From positions 1 through 63,951 of the forward strand of contig CAZLNZ010000016.1 of assembly GCA_964561145.1 (NCBI GenBank): DNA of 63,951 nucleotides, in the 5' to 3' direction. Both the position numbers and the translations under genes were made by a program. Numbering within the stretch: position 1 is the stretch's first letter; every line of letters starts with the position of its first letter. This stretch comes from RUG14300 sp964561145 (lineage in GTDB: Bacteria > Bacillota > Clostridia > Christensenellales > CAG-1252). This document shows positions 15,588-23,934 of this stretch, one piece after another. Below the pieces are notes generated by a model. That model was not told the DNA's origin and did no database searches. It worked only from the letters and a program-made list of their open reading frames with translations.

Positions 15588-16790
15588 ATGAAGCTAGGTG
15601 TTCTTTCTTTTATCGAAAAACTTAATAGGGCGGTAGAGCTCTTTTCCGAAAAAGTTGAGGAGATAAACTCCATCAACTATTTTCCGGTTATCGACCACGA
15701 TACCGGGGATAACATATATTCAACTTTAAAAAATGCTCTTTCAGATTCAGACAACAGCACGGATCTCGTAAACAATTTGATCTTCCATTCAAAGGGAAAT
15801 TCCGGCATTATCCTAGGACGCGCTCTTGCAGATTTCCTATCAACAATGATAGCGTGTAATGGTATAAAGAACAGCGAAGATATGACCAATGCCGTTATTA
15901 ATGCAAGAAACGGAGCCTTCAAGGCGGTACTTCACCCGAAGGAAAAAACAATCCTCACCTTTCTGGATATAATCTCTCACAATAATAATTGGGATAACAT
16001 AGATAATGTCGTATCCGTTATGAACGGGGCTCTAAATTCAACGATCAGAGACGGAGAATACGATGCCGGGGCAAAGGGGCTATACTACTTAATAGAATTT
16101 ATATTCGATATAGGTCTTAATAGAAACATCGCAATTAACAATCTTTCGATCAAAAAAGAAAACGACCAACTTAAGTTCAAATACTGTACAGAATTGATCC
16201 TAGATCTGTTCGACACCTCTTCTATAGAATGTTTTATTAATAAACTCAGTTTAATAGGAGATAGTATTGCCTATTCAATACTGGAAAATACTCTAAAACT
16301 ACACGTCCATACCAACAATCCCTTTGAGGTCTTTTCTCTTGCTAGATCTTTAGGACAAATAATCTACAAAAAAATCGACAATATGTCCTTGGAAAACGGA
16401 GAAATACTTCCTGTAGTCATCATTATTGACGACAATAATGAACTGTTTTCCCCCTTTAAAAAGTTTAACGTTGAGTATATCTCCCTCTCCACACAATCAG
16501 GAAAAAGGGAACTTGAGCATAAAATGAAGAGTATAAAAGCAAATCTGGTACTTCTTATTACAAACCAACCTCAAAGCTTTAAGTCGGAAGAATATAGTAA
16601 CTTGAGAATAATTAGAACATTCGGGCTGCTATCAAAAATAACAGCATTGCTCTGCAATAAAGTTGACGACAGCTTTACCGAAGACGTTTCGGATTTTGCG
16701 TCGGTCTGCGACAAAGAAAAAACAGTTTCAGAATTGACTCAAGATCAATTCTTTGACTTATTTACCGATTGTAAGGAATACATTGTATGA
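15588..16790 (+). CDS. Short FakA-like DAK2-domain kinase
   Basis: DAK2/DhaL-type ATP-binding protein resembling FakA (YloV), the kinase that phosphorylates fatty acids held by FakB. The N-terminal domain carries the Asp cluster YFPVIDHDTGDN (residues 31-42, against PDGDTGTN in typical FakA) and the second loop HSKGNSGIILG (66-76). The middle has LHVHTNNPFEVFSLA, the usual close of the FakA linker domain. At 400 residues it is well short of the usual ~550, and the C-terminal domain is reduced. Substitution of the canonical PDGD by IDHD keeps both Mg-binding Asp residues. Its stop overlaps the TIR-LRR start by four bases (ATGA), so translation is coupled, and a FakB-type gene follows. There is no clear Shine-Dalgarno upstream of its ATG. 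Confidence 0.78.
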   Translation: MKLGVLSFIEKLNRAVELFSEKVEEINSINYFPVIDHDTGDNIYSTLKNALSDSDNSTDLVNNLIFHSKGNSGIILGRALADFLSTMIACNGIKNSEDMTNAVINARNGAFKAVLHPKEKTILTFLDIISHNNNWDNIDNVVSVMNGALNSTIRDGEYDAGAKGLYYLIEFIFDIGLNRNIAINNLSIKKENDQLKFKYCTELILDLFDTSSIECFINKLSLIGDSIAYSILENTLKLHVHTNNPFEVFSLARSLGQIIYKKIDNMSLENGEILPVVIIIDDNNELFSPFKKFNVEYISLSTQSGKRELEHKMKSIKANLVLLITNQPQSFKSEEYSNLRIIRTFGLLSKITALLCNKVDDSFTEDVSDFASVCDKEKTVSELTQDQFFDLFTDCKEYIV

Positions 16791-19246
16791 ACGACACACC
16801 TATAAAAAGCGGAAAATATGATTGGCCAAAGGCGGTAGATTGTAGCACTACCCCCTATTTCTTTATAAGCTATTCACACAGAAACAGCGTGCTTGCCTGC
16901 CATGATTTTTCAATGTTGAACAGCTACGAAATACCCTTTTGGTATGATGACGGCATGGTCCCCGGTCAAGATTGGAAGGAGAAAGCAAAATACGCTATGA
17001 ACCATGCCAATTGTAAGGGAGTAATCTTTTACATTTCGAAGGCCTCTGTAATGAGTAATGCCGTATATGAGGAATTAAAAATGGCGGCAGAATTGATGGA
17101 CAAAAAAGAAGAGTTCTCCATTTTTTCCGTTAATATCGGTGGAAAATCTATCGAAAGCATGATAAAAGAAGGACTCGTTCCTCAAAAATACTGCGAGCTA
17201 TATAAAAGAATATTTCCCGATTCCACTATTTTTATCGGAAGAAAATCAAGGGTTTCTTCAACAGAACACCTTTGTTATCTTCTTGATTACTTTAATAATC
17301 GGGGGCTCCTTAAAAAAAAGTACCTATCTGTAGTGGAGAGAAATCCCTTTGTTCTAGCACCATACGAAGATGCTTTTATAATAACAAAATTCAAAGGAGA
17401 AGCAGAGGAAATCGTAATTCCCGAAGCTATAGGAAAGAAACGGGTCATAGCAATAGGACCTAATGCTTTTGCCAATAACACAAAAATAAAGAAACTCGAT
17501 ATAAGAGGGGGAATTGTTGAAATATTCGATAGTGCTTTCGAAGGATGTTCCAATCTTAGTTCGGTTTCCTTTGACGACTCTCTTTTAAGAATAGGAAATG
17601 ATGCTTTCAATGGTTGTAAAAAAATAAAAAGCTTAGTATTCCCCACACAGTTAAAGGAACTGGGAAGCTATGCCTTTTACCAATGCGGAAACTTGACAAC
17701 CGTTGATTTTAACCATGCATCCCTATCAATAGGGTATGCTTGTTTTTCTCAATGCGTAAAACTTGCAAAGATTCGCTCTGAGGAAAACCTTGTCACCATA
17801 GAGGGTTATGCCTTTGGCGGTTCTTCCTTCGATGAATTTCACATTTACGACAAAGTGGAAAGACTGGGAACCGACTGCTTTGTATTCAATCCCAACCTAC
17901 AGTACATTTATTTTAAATCGCCACGTATACCGCAGGATATGGCTTCAAGCATTGTTGCGCTTTGTCCCAAGTTTAAGCACCTTGTCGTGCCTGTAAATAC
18001 CCCACAAGGGGATTTTGAAGAGTTCAAGAAAAGAGAACTGGTTAAAAAGAGAGTGCAGCCCGTAGTCGGATTTTCAAACGATGAAAACGGATTCCTGTGG
18101 AAAGAAGCCGAGGGTGCAGATGAATATCGTGTAACTGTGGGCAACAAAAACTTTGTAACGAGAACACCTAGACTAAGTTATTCCTTTGACAGAAAAAGCT
18201 ATTATATAAGCATTGTAACACACAGTTTCGACGAAGAAATAGAGGACGCAGCTGTATCCTTTAATTACGAAATCAAAACCCCGATTATTGAAAACGAAGA
18301 GCTTTGCGGCGGAAGTTTCAATAGCGGCATAATCGGTGATATCGGTGTAAAAAGTATAGGAGAAAGAGCCTTCGCTGAAAGACTGGATATTAAAGCACTT
18401 AACTTTTCGGGAAATTTAATAAAAAAATCTGCTTTTGAATCGGCACTCAATCTTGTAAGTATACACTTCAAAAATAACGTAGCACTAGAGGACGCTGCCT
18501 TTCGAGGATGCGGAAAACTCACCGACGTCAATTTCGATAAAATATATGAAATGGGTCAGATGTGCTTTGAAAACTGTCTTGCACTTGATAAAGTTATTTT
18601 ATCAAAAAACATTACACGCATCCCCGCCAAAGCATTTAGACGTTCAATAGGATTAAAGGAAATAGTTTTCTCTGAGAGTTTAAAGCGAATCGATAGCGAA
18701 GCCTTAAGAGGTTGTATGGGCTTAACTCAATTAACGCTCCCCGACTCAATAACCGAGATCGGGGATAGAGCCTTGACATATCTTGTTATCAAAGAGATTC
18801 GTTTACCTAGTTCTTTGGTCTACCTCGGTGAGGACAACATGCAAAGCTGCTCTTACTTAGAGAACATAGAGATAAGTGATAACCCGACCTTTTCCATAAT
18901 AAACGGTATGCTTGTTCGTGATAATAGCGTTGTACGTTTTCCTCCCTCTAAAAACGTTACCGAGCTTATAATTCCGTCAGGGATCAAAATAGTTAATAAC
19001 AATGCGTTTAGAGATAACAGCGTTTTAGAATTCGTACGCCTCGAAGGCATAGAAATAATCAAAAAAGGTGGGTTTTATGGTTGTTCATCTCTAAAGAAGG
19101 TTCAAATAGCTTCAAATATCCAAAAAATCGAGGCTGAGGCTTTTTATAATTGCCCGTGCCTTGAAAGAATTGTTTTACCAAAAGACTGCAGTTTATCTAT
19201 CGATCAAAATGCCATATCAAAGGGCATAAAAATAGAGTACGTATAG
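16787..19246 (+). CDS. Cytoplasmic TIR domain fused to BspA-type leucine-rich repeats
   Basis: An 819-residue protein. Residues about 22-160 are a TIR domain: strand YFFISYSHRN (24-33), the DDGMVPGQDW loop (54-63), GVIFYISKASV (78-88), and SNAVYEELKMA (90-100), where Glu96 aligns with the catalytic Glu of NAD-cleaving TIRs. Residues about 205-400 are LRR_5/BspA repeats, about 425-500 a beta-sandwich (fibronectin/Ig-like) segment, and about 505-819 a second LRR block. No signal peptide, lipobox or membrane segment is present, so it should be cytoplasmic, whereas BspA repeats usually lie on the cell surface. TIR plus LRR recalls plant and animal immune receptors but lacks an NB-ARC/STAND ATPase. 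It overlaps the FakA-like gene by 4 bp and is followed 4 bp later by a FakB-like gene. Function is inferred, not known. Confidence 0.88.
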   Translation: MNDTPIKSGKYDWPKAVDCSTTPYFFISYSHRNSVLACHDFSMLNSYEIPFWYDDGMVPGQDWKEKAKYAMNHANCKGVIFYISKASVMSNAVYEELKMAAELMDKKEEFSIFSVNIGGKSIESMIKEGLVPQKYCELYKRIFPDSTIFIGRKSRVSSTEHLCYLLDYFNNRGLLKKKYLSVVERNPFVLAPYEDAFIITKFKGEAEEIVIPEAIGKKRVIAIGPNAFANNTKIKKLDIRGGIVEIFDSAFEGCSNLSSVSFDDSLLRIGNDAFNGCKKIKSLVFPTQLKELGSYAFYQCGNLTTVDFNHASLSIGYACFSQCVKLAKIRSEENLVTIEGYAFGGSSFDEFHIYDKVERLGTDCFVFNPNLQYIYFKSPRIPQDMASSIVALCPKFKHLVVPVNTPQGDFEEFKKRELVKKRVQPVVGFSNDENGFLWKEAEGADEYRVTVGNKNFVTRTPRLSYSFDRKSYYISIVTHSFDEEIEDAAVSFNYEIKTPIIENEELCGGSFNSGIIGDIGVKSIGERAFAERLDIKALNFSGNLIKKSAFESALNLVSIHFKNNVALEDAAFRGCGKLTDVNFDKIYEMGQMCFENCLALDKVILSKNITRIPAKAFRRSIGLKEIVFSESLKRIDSEALRGCMGLTQLTLPDSITEIGDRALTYLVIKEIRLPSSLVYLGEDNMQSCSYLENIEISDNPTFSIINGMLVRDNSVVRFPPSKNVTELIIPSGIKIVNNNAFRDNSVLEFVRLEGIEIIKKGGFYGCSSLKKVQIASNIQKIEAEAFYNCPCLERIVLPKDCSLSIDQNAISKGIKIEYV

Positions 19247-19250
19247 TATT

Positions 19251-20060
19251 ATGTTTAAGATAATTAGTGACATAGGGGCAGACATCCCCGACGAATTAAA
19301 GGACGAAATAATTGTCATAGGACAAGATGTATCGATTGACGGCAATAACGTTGTCGTGGGATCTGACGAAAAATCGTTATTATCCTTTTACAAAAGCATA
19401 GGCTTGGCAAAAACTTATGCTACAAGGGCTTTAAAAGCAGAGGAGATTATACCTATTATCAAGAAGGAATCATTAGACAGTGAAATCCTATGCTTCTCCT
19501 TCTCTCAACGCTTAAGCGCTACCGGGTCACAAATGGAAAAAGCTTGTCTTCTTCTTGACGAAAAAAGGGAAAGAATCCTTTACTATGACACAGAAACAGC
19601 AACCATCGCACAAGGATTATTAATCTACATTGCAACCCTTTGCAGAAAAAACGGGTTGAGCATAAAAGAAACAATACAGCACTTAGACAATATAAAGAAT
19701 AAGTTATCCTTCTATGTTATCCTTGATAAATCAAGCCACTTTTTCAGTGGAGGAAGGGCTTCAAACCTCGAAAAAGAATCGCTGTACTATCCTATCTTAC
19801 GACTGTCCTTGGGTGATTTATACAAGTGCATAGGATATACCTTATCAAAAGGCGACGCTATTAGTTTCGTTGAGAAAAAACTACAAAAACATAGACAAGA
19901 GATAATATTCATCGGACACGGAAGCAATGAAGAAGAAGCTTTAGACCTAAAAACCCGATGGAGGTGTTATTCAAATACCATCGGCTGTTGCTATGCCAAT
20001 CCTGTAATGGGAGTGCATACCGGAGATAACGCACTCCTTATTGCATTTCTAGAGGGGTAA
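19251..20060 (+). CDS. DegV family (FakB-like) fatty-acid-binding protein
   Basis: A 269-residue DegV-fold protein. FakB proteins of this family hold a fatty acid and present its carboxylate to FakA for phosphorylation. The N-terminal SDIGADIP (residues 6-13) matches the usual DSSADLP. FSFSQRLSATGSQ (82-94) corresponds to the SSGLSGTYQ loop that binds the carboxylate, and SSHFFSGGRAS matches the YLKRGGRIS motif. A short GHGSNEEEA segment and a C-terminal VMGVHTGDNALLIAF (GxHxGPG-like, with the second Gly and Pro changed) follow. It begins 4 bp after the TIR-LRR stop without its own Shine-Dalgarno, so it depends on coupled translation. A terminator hairpin follows. Confidence 0.85.
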   Translation: MFKIISDIGADIPDELKDEIIVIGQDVSIDGNNVVVGSDEKSLLSFYKSIGLAKTYATRALKAEEIIPIIKKESLDSEILCFSFSQRLSATGSQMEKACLLLDEKRERILYYDTETATIAQGLLIYIATLCRKNGLSIKETIQHLDNIKNKLSFYVILDKSSHFFSGGRASNLEKESLYYPILRLSLGDLYKCIGYTLSKGDAISFVEKKLQKHRQEIIFIGHGSNEEEALDLKTRWRCYSNTIGCCYANPVMGVHTGDNALLIAFLEG

Positions 20061-20064
20061 ATAA

Positions 20065-20102
20065 AAGGCTATATTTAGAGGTATACCTTCAAATATAGCC
20101 TT
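20065..20102. terminator. Bidirectional terminator between fakB-like and ABC-F genes
   Basis: AAGGCTATATTT (20065-20076) and AAATATAGCCTT (20091-20102) form a perfect 12-bp stem between two convergent genes. The minus strand gives the better T-rich tail. Confidence 0.85.
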
Positions 20103-20128
20103 CTTGTTGTTCTCATAAAGCATCACTC

Positions 20129-22117
20129 TTATATTAATGATGACCACTCCTCGTAATACTTGTCAAGGAGCTCTTGCTTTTGGGTTAATTGTGCGTAAAA
20201 ATCTTTCATTTTCGCATATTCCTTGCCGTTTGTAATTTCATCGTTTAAATCGGCAATTTCTTTTTCCGTAAGCTCTATTAGACGTTCCAACTCCCTTATT
20301 CTCTCCGCTCTAAGAGCAGTCTTACGCCTATCCTCCTTGGTACGATAACTGCTATTAGTTTTAGTACTATTTGAAAGCTCTTTCAGTTCCTTTTCCTTTG
20401 CTTGAAGCAGTTCTTGTTCTTTTTCTTTTTGTAACTCCTCCTGTTTAAAGGTTAAATAACTGTCAAAACTCCCCTTATAGCTAGTCCCGCCCTCTTTGGT
20501 TAGTTCCAGAATATTAGTAGCAACAGCATTTATAAAATATCTGTCATGAGACACAAATAGAACAGTTCCTTCATAACTCTTAAGTCCCTTTTCCAAAGCT
20601 TCTCTTGCCGTTAAATCAAGGTGATTGGTAGGCTCATCCAAGAAGAGTAAATTAGCCTTTTCCGCAGTAACAATCGCAAATGCAAGCTTGGCTCTTTCTC
20701 CGCCCGATAGAGATGAAACCTTTTTTGTCATATCCTCCGGTGAAAAAAGCAGCCTTGCAAGATATGCTCTTGCCTCGGACTGTGGCATTAAAGGAAATCT
20801 ATACCAAAACTCCTCGAGCACTGTGTTTGAGGGAATAAGATTGATGTTTTCTTGGTCATAATAGCTTATACGAAGATTCTTTCCGTACTTAATATGACTG
20901 TTACACTGCCTGTCCTTCTTGTACCCTTCCATAATCCCGCTTGACTGAAGCTCGGGAACAGGATTATACCTATCACTGTCATTGTTTTCAAGACCTAATA
21001 ATGTCTTAACTAGCGTGGATTTACCAATTCCGTTGGCTCCGACTATTGCGATACGTTCTTTATTCGATAAGGTAAAACTAAGACTTGGAATCAACTCGAT
21101 TGAGCCTGCCATTAAGCAAAGTTCTCCAACGGAAAGGACGTTCTTATTGCACTCGTTTAGAATGGAGAAATTGAAGATAGGCACCTTAGGCTTAGGAAGA
21201 GGCTTTTCAACCAACTCCATACCTGCAACTCTATGAAGTCTGCTTTTTGCACTTTTCGAAGTTGTAGCTCTGCAAATATTCCGTTGAGCATAATCCAGCA
21301 TATCGTTTATTTGCTCCTGCTGTCTATCATAAGCTCTTTGCTGACTTAACAAGCGAATTCTTTTTAATTCCTTATAATTAGTATAATTAGACCTGTATTC
21401 GAAAATATCCTTTGCCTCGAGCTCCCATATCTTCGTAATAGTCTTATCAAGGAAATACCTGTCGTGAGATACTATCAAAAGTGCGCCCTTATAACTTTCG
21501 TTTAAGTATTTTTCAAGCCATTGCATTGTTTGAACGTCAAGGTGATTGGTCGGCTCATCCAAAATAAGAAGGTCTAAATTCGACAAAAGAAGCTTTGATA
21601 GAGCAAGTCTTGTTCTCTCGCCACCACTCATTACACCGATGGATTTATCAAAATCCTTGGCAAAGCCCATACCAAAAAGAACTGCCTTGATTTTTCGTTC
21701 CATATCATAGCCCTCTCTGGCGGTATGAAAATCATCCAATCGCTTATGCTCGGAGGTAAGTACTTTATATTCGGTAGATAAAGGATTAATCGAAGCAATC
21801 GCCACCTCTATTTCTCTCATACGTTGTTCAGCCTCTAAAACATCACGGAAGGCATCAAGCATTTCTTCCTTTACCGTTTTATCACTGTCCAAACCTGCAT
21901 TCTGTTTCAAATAGCCTATAGACAAACCACTTTTTTTGACAACGCTTCCTTTATCCGGGAAAAGTTCTCCCAGTATAACCCTTAGAAAGGTTGTTTTTCC
22001 AACACCGTTTGCACCGATAAAACCAATACGGTCACGGTCCTCAAAGGTGACCGAGACATTATCAAGTATTACGGCATCTCCGTAAGAAAATTTGATTTCA
22101 TTGGTAGAGAAGAGCAT
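20129..22117 (-). CDS. ABC-F family ATPase
   Basis: Soluble twin-ATPase of the ABC-F class, which acts on the ribosome (translation factors such as EttA/YdiF, or antibiotic target protection). The 662 residues hold two ABC domains: first Walker A GANGVGKTT near residue 35, signature MSGGERTRLAL and Walker B LLILDEPTNHLD; second Walker A GANGIGKST, signature LSGGERAKLAF and LLFLDEPTNHLD. A basic inter-domain linker follows the first domain, and a Glu/Lys-rich coiled coil occupies about residues 560-662. There are no membrane segments. The divergent TetR gene and a palindrome over this gene's -10 box suggest repression by that regulator. Whether it is a resistance factor or a housekeeping one cannot be read from the sequence alone. 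Confidence 0.93.
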   Translation of the reverse strand: MLFSTNEIKFSYGDAVILDNVSVTFEDRDRIGFIGANGVGKTTFLRVILGELFPDKGSVVKKSGLSIGYLKQNAGLDSDKTVKEEMLDAFRDVLEAEQRMREIEVAIASINPLSTEYKVLTSEHKRLDDFHTAREGYDMERKIKAVLFGMGFAKDFDKSIGVMSGGERTRLALSKLLLSNLDLLILDEPTNHLDVQTMQWLEKYLNESYKGALLIVSHDRYFLDKTITKIWELEAKDIFEYRSNYTNYKELKRIRLLSQQRAYDRQQEQINDMLDYAQRNICRATTSKSAKSRLHRVAGMELVEKPLPKPKVPIFNFSILNECNKNVLSVGELCLMAGSIELIPSLSFTLSNKERIAIVGANGIGKSTLVKTLLGLENNDSDRYNPVPELQSSGIMEGYKKDRQCNSHIKYGKNLRISYYDQENINLIPSNTVLEEFWYRFPLMPQSEARAYLARLLFSPEDMTKKVSSLSGGERAKLAFAIVTAEKANLLFLDEPTNHLDLTAREALEKGLKSYEGTVLFVSHDRYFINAVATNILELTKEGGTSYKGSFDSYLTFKQEELQKEKEQELLQAKEKELKELSNSTKTNSSYRTKEDRRKTALRAERIRELERLIELTEKEIADLNDEITNGKEYAKMKDFYAQLTQKQELLDKYYEEWSSLI

Positions 22118-22133
22118 TTGTTAGTCCTTTAGA

Positions 22134-22174
22134 TTTGATATAAATATGATATATCAAAAGTGTTTTTTTATCAA
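22134..22174 (-). promoter_or_regulatory. ABC-F promoter with overlapping palindromic operator
   Basis: On the minus strand, TTGATA (22169-22174) and TATCAT (22146-22151) are 17 bp apart. A 9-bp inverted repeat, TTTGATATA (22134-22142) and TATATCAAA (22150-22158) with a 7-bp centre, covers the -10 box. The placement fits repression by the divergent TetR-type protein. Confidence 0.6.
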
Positions 22175-22314
22175 GCATAATATTGCTAATGACTGCTAAA
22201 GACAATAAAAAAGACTTTTTTAAAAATTATTTGCTTTAATGATTATTTAAGTATAGCATTGTAAAATAGGGTATAGATGAAAGGCAAGAGCCTTCGGTTA
22301 CGGAGATTTAGAAG

Positions 22315-22896
22315 ATGTATAATGTAAAAGACAAAAGATGTATCAAAACACATAATAGGATTGTAAGTGCATTCTTGAAGATAATCAGCGAGAAAGACTA
22401 TCGAAGCGTTACGGTGTCAGAATTATCACAAGCAGCCGGCATTAACAGAAAAACCTTCTATGCTCATTTCCGTGGTGTACATGCCATAATGGACGAGCTG
22501 GAAAACGAACTAGTAATCAAAATTACCGACATCGTAAAAAGCATGGATATTCGCAAGCTTCTCAACAATCCTTACGACTTGGTGTCCAAAATCAATAATG
22601 TAACTTCAAGCCAAATAACTTTTATTGAGCAAATATCTAGAGCAAAATCATTAGGTGACTTTGAAAAGAAAATTAAAGATCGAGTGATTGGAAATATAAT
22701 GGAGGGTATAGAACTACCCAAACGAGAAACCATAAAGCTTAGAGATTGCTTGGAATTCATTTTTAGCGGCGTTGTTGCTTCATTAATGCATTGGATCAAT
22801 AACAAGGAAGATGAAACATTAGAAGAGCTATATGCTAACATTTCGGAAATGCTGGTCTATGGTGCAAAGCATATACTTAGCAATGTAATCAAATAA
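22315..22896 (+). CDS. TetR/AcrR-type transcriptional regulator
   Basis: A 193-residue one-component regulator. The N-terminal helix-turn-helix reads AFLKIISEKDYRSVTVSELSQ followed by AAGINRKTFYAHF (about residues 18-52), the classic TetR DNA-binding signature. The remaining helical part would bind an unknown ligand and form the dimer, with a region like DUF-type TetR C-terminal domains (IEFIFSGVVASLMHWI near 145-160). It has ACGGAG upstream of the ATG. It is transcribed divergently from the ABC-F gene across 197 bp containing a palindrome at that gene's -10 box, so the ABC-F gene is its likely target. A strong hairpin with T-run follows the gene. Confidence 0.88.
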   Translation: MYNVKDKRCIKTHNRIVSAFLKIISEKDYRSVTVSELSQAAGINRKTFYAHFRGVHAIMDELENELVIKITDIVKSMDIRKLLNNPYDLVSKINNVTSSQITFIEQISRAKSLGDFEKKIKDRVIGNIMEGIELPKRETIKLRDCLEFIFSGVVASLMHWINNKEDETLEELYANISEMLVYGAKHILSNVIK

Positions 22897-22923
22897 TACT
22901 AAAACACGCAATTCTTTCTCAGT

Positions 22924-22938
22924 AGCGACGTTGTCGCT
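22924..22938. repeat. Small hairpin AGCGAC-GTT-GTCGCT
   Basis: A perfect 6-bp stem (7 bp with the flanking T/A) and 3-base loop just after tetR, of the same size as the units in the 5.3-6.2 kb arrays. It may be a stray unit or part of the tetR 3' region. Confidence 0.5.
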
Positions 22939-22969
22939 AGATAATACTTATCCCTCCCCCTTTAAAAGT

Positions 22970-23007
22970 GGCGTAGCAACCGTTGGTTGTTACGCCGCCT
23001 TTTTTTG
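22970..23007 (+). terminator. Terminator after tetR
   Basis: GGCGTAGCAAC pairs with GTTGTTACGCC with one mismatch, followed by GCC and eight T residues (23000-23007). Confidence 0.85.
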
Positions 23008-23020
23008 TCTAAACAATAAA

Positions 23021-23878
23021 TCACTTTTTCAGCTCTTTTATAGCAAATGCCAATTCTTTGATGGTGTCAGAGCTTATCATACCGTATTCCCCATACTTTT
23101 TCGAGGCAAGTTCGCCCGCACGCCCCGCAATGTAGGTTCCGACATAAGTAGCCTCAAGTGATTGTAAATAACCTGCAAATCCAATTATAACACCACTCAA
23201 TACATCACCGCTTCCGGCTGTAGCCATTCCTACGCATCCTGTATTTGAAATATAAATATCCGTTCCGTCTGTAACGATTGTCTTATTACCCTTGAGAAGA
23301 AGTATAACCCTATATTCTTTTGCAAACTCAAAAGCTATTTTCTCCAAGTCACAGTCTGCGGAGAGAGACGCACCGAGCAATGTGGAAAACTCTCCTAGAT
23401 GAGGAGTTAAAATGATTTTTGCATTACTTCTCTTGAGATACTCCAAACCTATTCGTTTTAAGACAAATATGCCGTCAGCATCAATTAGTAATGTACCGCT
23501 AAAATTTTCTAAAAGGATTTTCAATGCTGTATCTCTAGAGCTTTCTCGTCCCCATCCCATACCCACTGCAAGTGCCTTTAGCCCATATAAAGCCCCCAAA
23601 AGACTTTTTTCGTCATCGAAGGATGAAACCTTGAACATTGTAATTTCAGGCGCAAAACCCTGAACTAAAGCCGCAATATTCTCTTCGACAATCAGCCTGG
23701 AAACTCCGACACCGACCCTGAGGCTAGATAGAGCCATCGCAGAGAGTGACGGAGCACCACAGTAACTACCGGAACCACCTAAAATACCGACATAGCCAAA
23801 ATCCCTTTTTGAAGAGAAGGGGGATCTGTTCGGAAGTAGTTTTTTAATAATATCGTCATTAAGAATTATTCTTGTCAT
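23021..23878 (-). CDS. nnrD: ADP-dependent NAD(P)H-hydrate dehydratase
   Basis: Ribokinase-fold repair enzyme that dehydrates NAD(P)HX, using ADP in bacteria, to regenerate NAD(P)H. The 285 residues correspond to the C-terminal half of the two-domain YjeF protein; the epimerase (NnrE) half is absent. Typical motifs are GYVGILGGSGSYCGAPSLSA (about 28-47), GMGWGRE, LIDADGIFVL, LTPHLGEFSTLLG and the catalytic TAGSGDVLSGVIIG loop (about 215-228, with the general-base Asp). A weak ribosome binding site precedes the ATG. It lies 56 bp after the giant surface-protein gene and is separated from it by a terminator, so it is probably transcribed separately. Confidence 0.92.
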   Translation of the reverse strand: MTRIILNDDIIKKLLPNRSPFSSKRDFGYVGILGGSGSYCGAPSLSAMALSSLRVGVGVSRLIVEENIAALVQGFAPEITMFKVSSFDDEKSLLGALYGLKALAVGMGWGRESSRDTALKILLENFSGTLLIDADGIFVLKRIGLEYLKRSNAKIILTPHLGEFSTLLGASLSADCDLEKIAFEFAKEYRVILLLKGNKTIVTDGTDIYISNTGCVGMATAGSGDVLSGVIIGFAGYLQSLEATYVGTYIAGRAGELASKKYGEYGMISSDTIKELAFAIKELKK

Positions 23879-23890
23879 TTTTTCTTGTCT

Positions 23891-23920
23891 AAAAAAAACG
23901 AGGCTCTTAGAAAGAGCCTC
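23891..23920 (-). terminator. Terminator of the 2301-residue surface protein gene
   Basis: GAGGCTCTT/AAGAGCCTC perfect 9-bp stem (23900-23920) followed on the minus strand by eight T residues (complement of 23891-23898). Confidence 0.9.
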
Positions 23921-23934
23921 ATTTTATAATTGTT

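Noticed and set aside
22970..23007. Hairpin after tetR as part of the hairpin-array family
   Set aside because: It has a GC-rich stem and T8 run typical of a terminator and lacks the array linkers.
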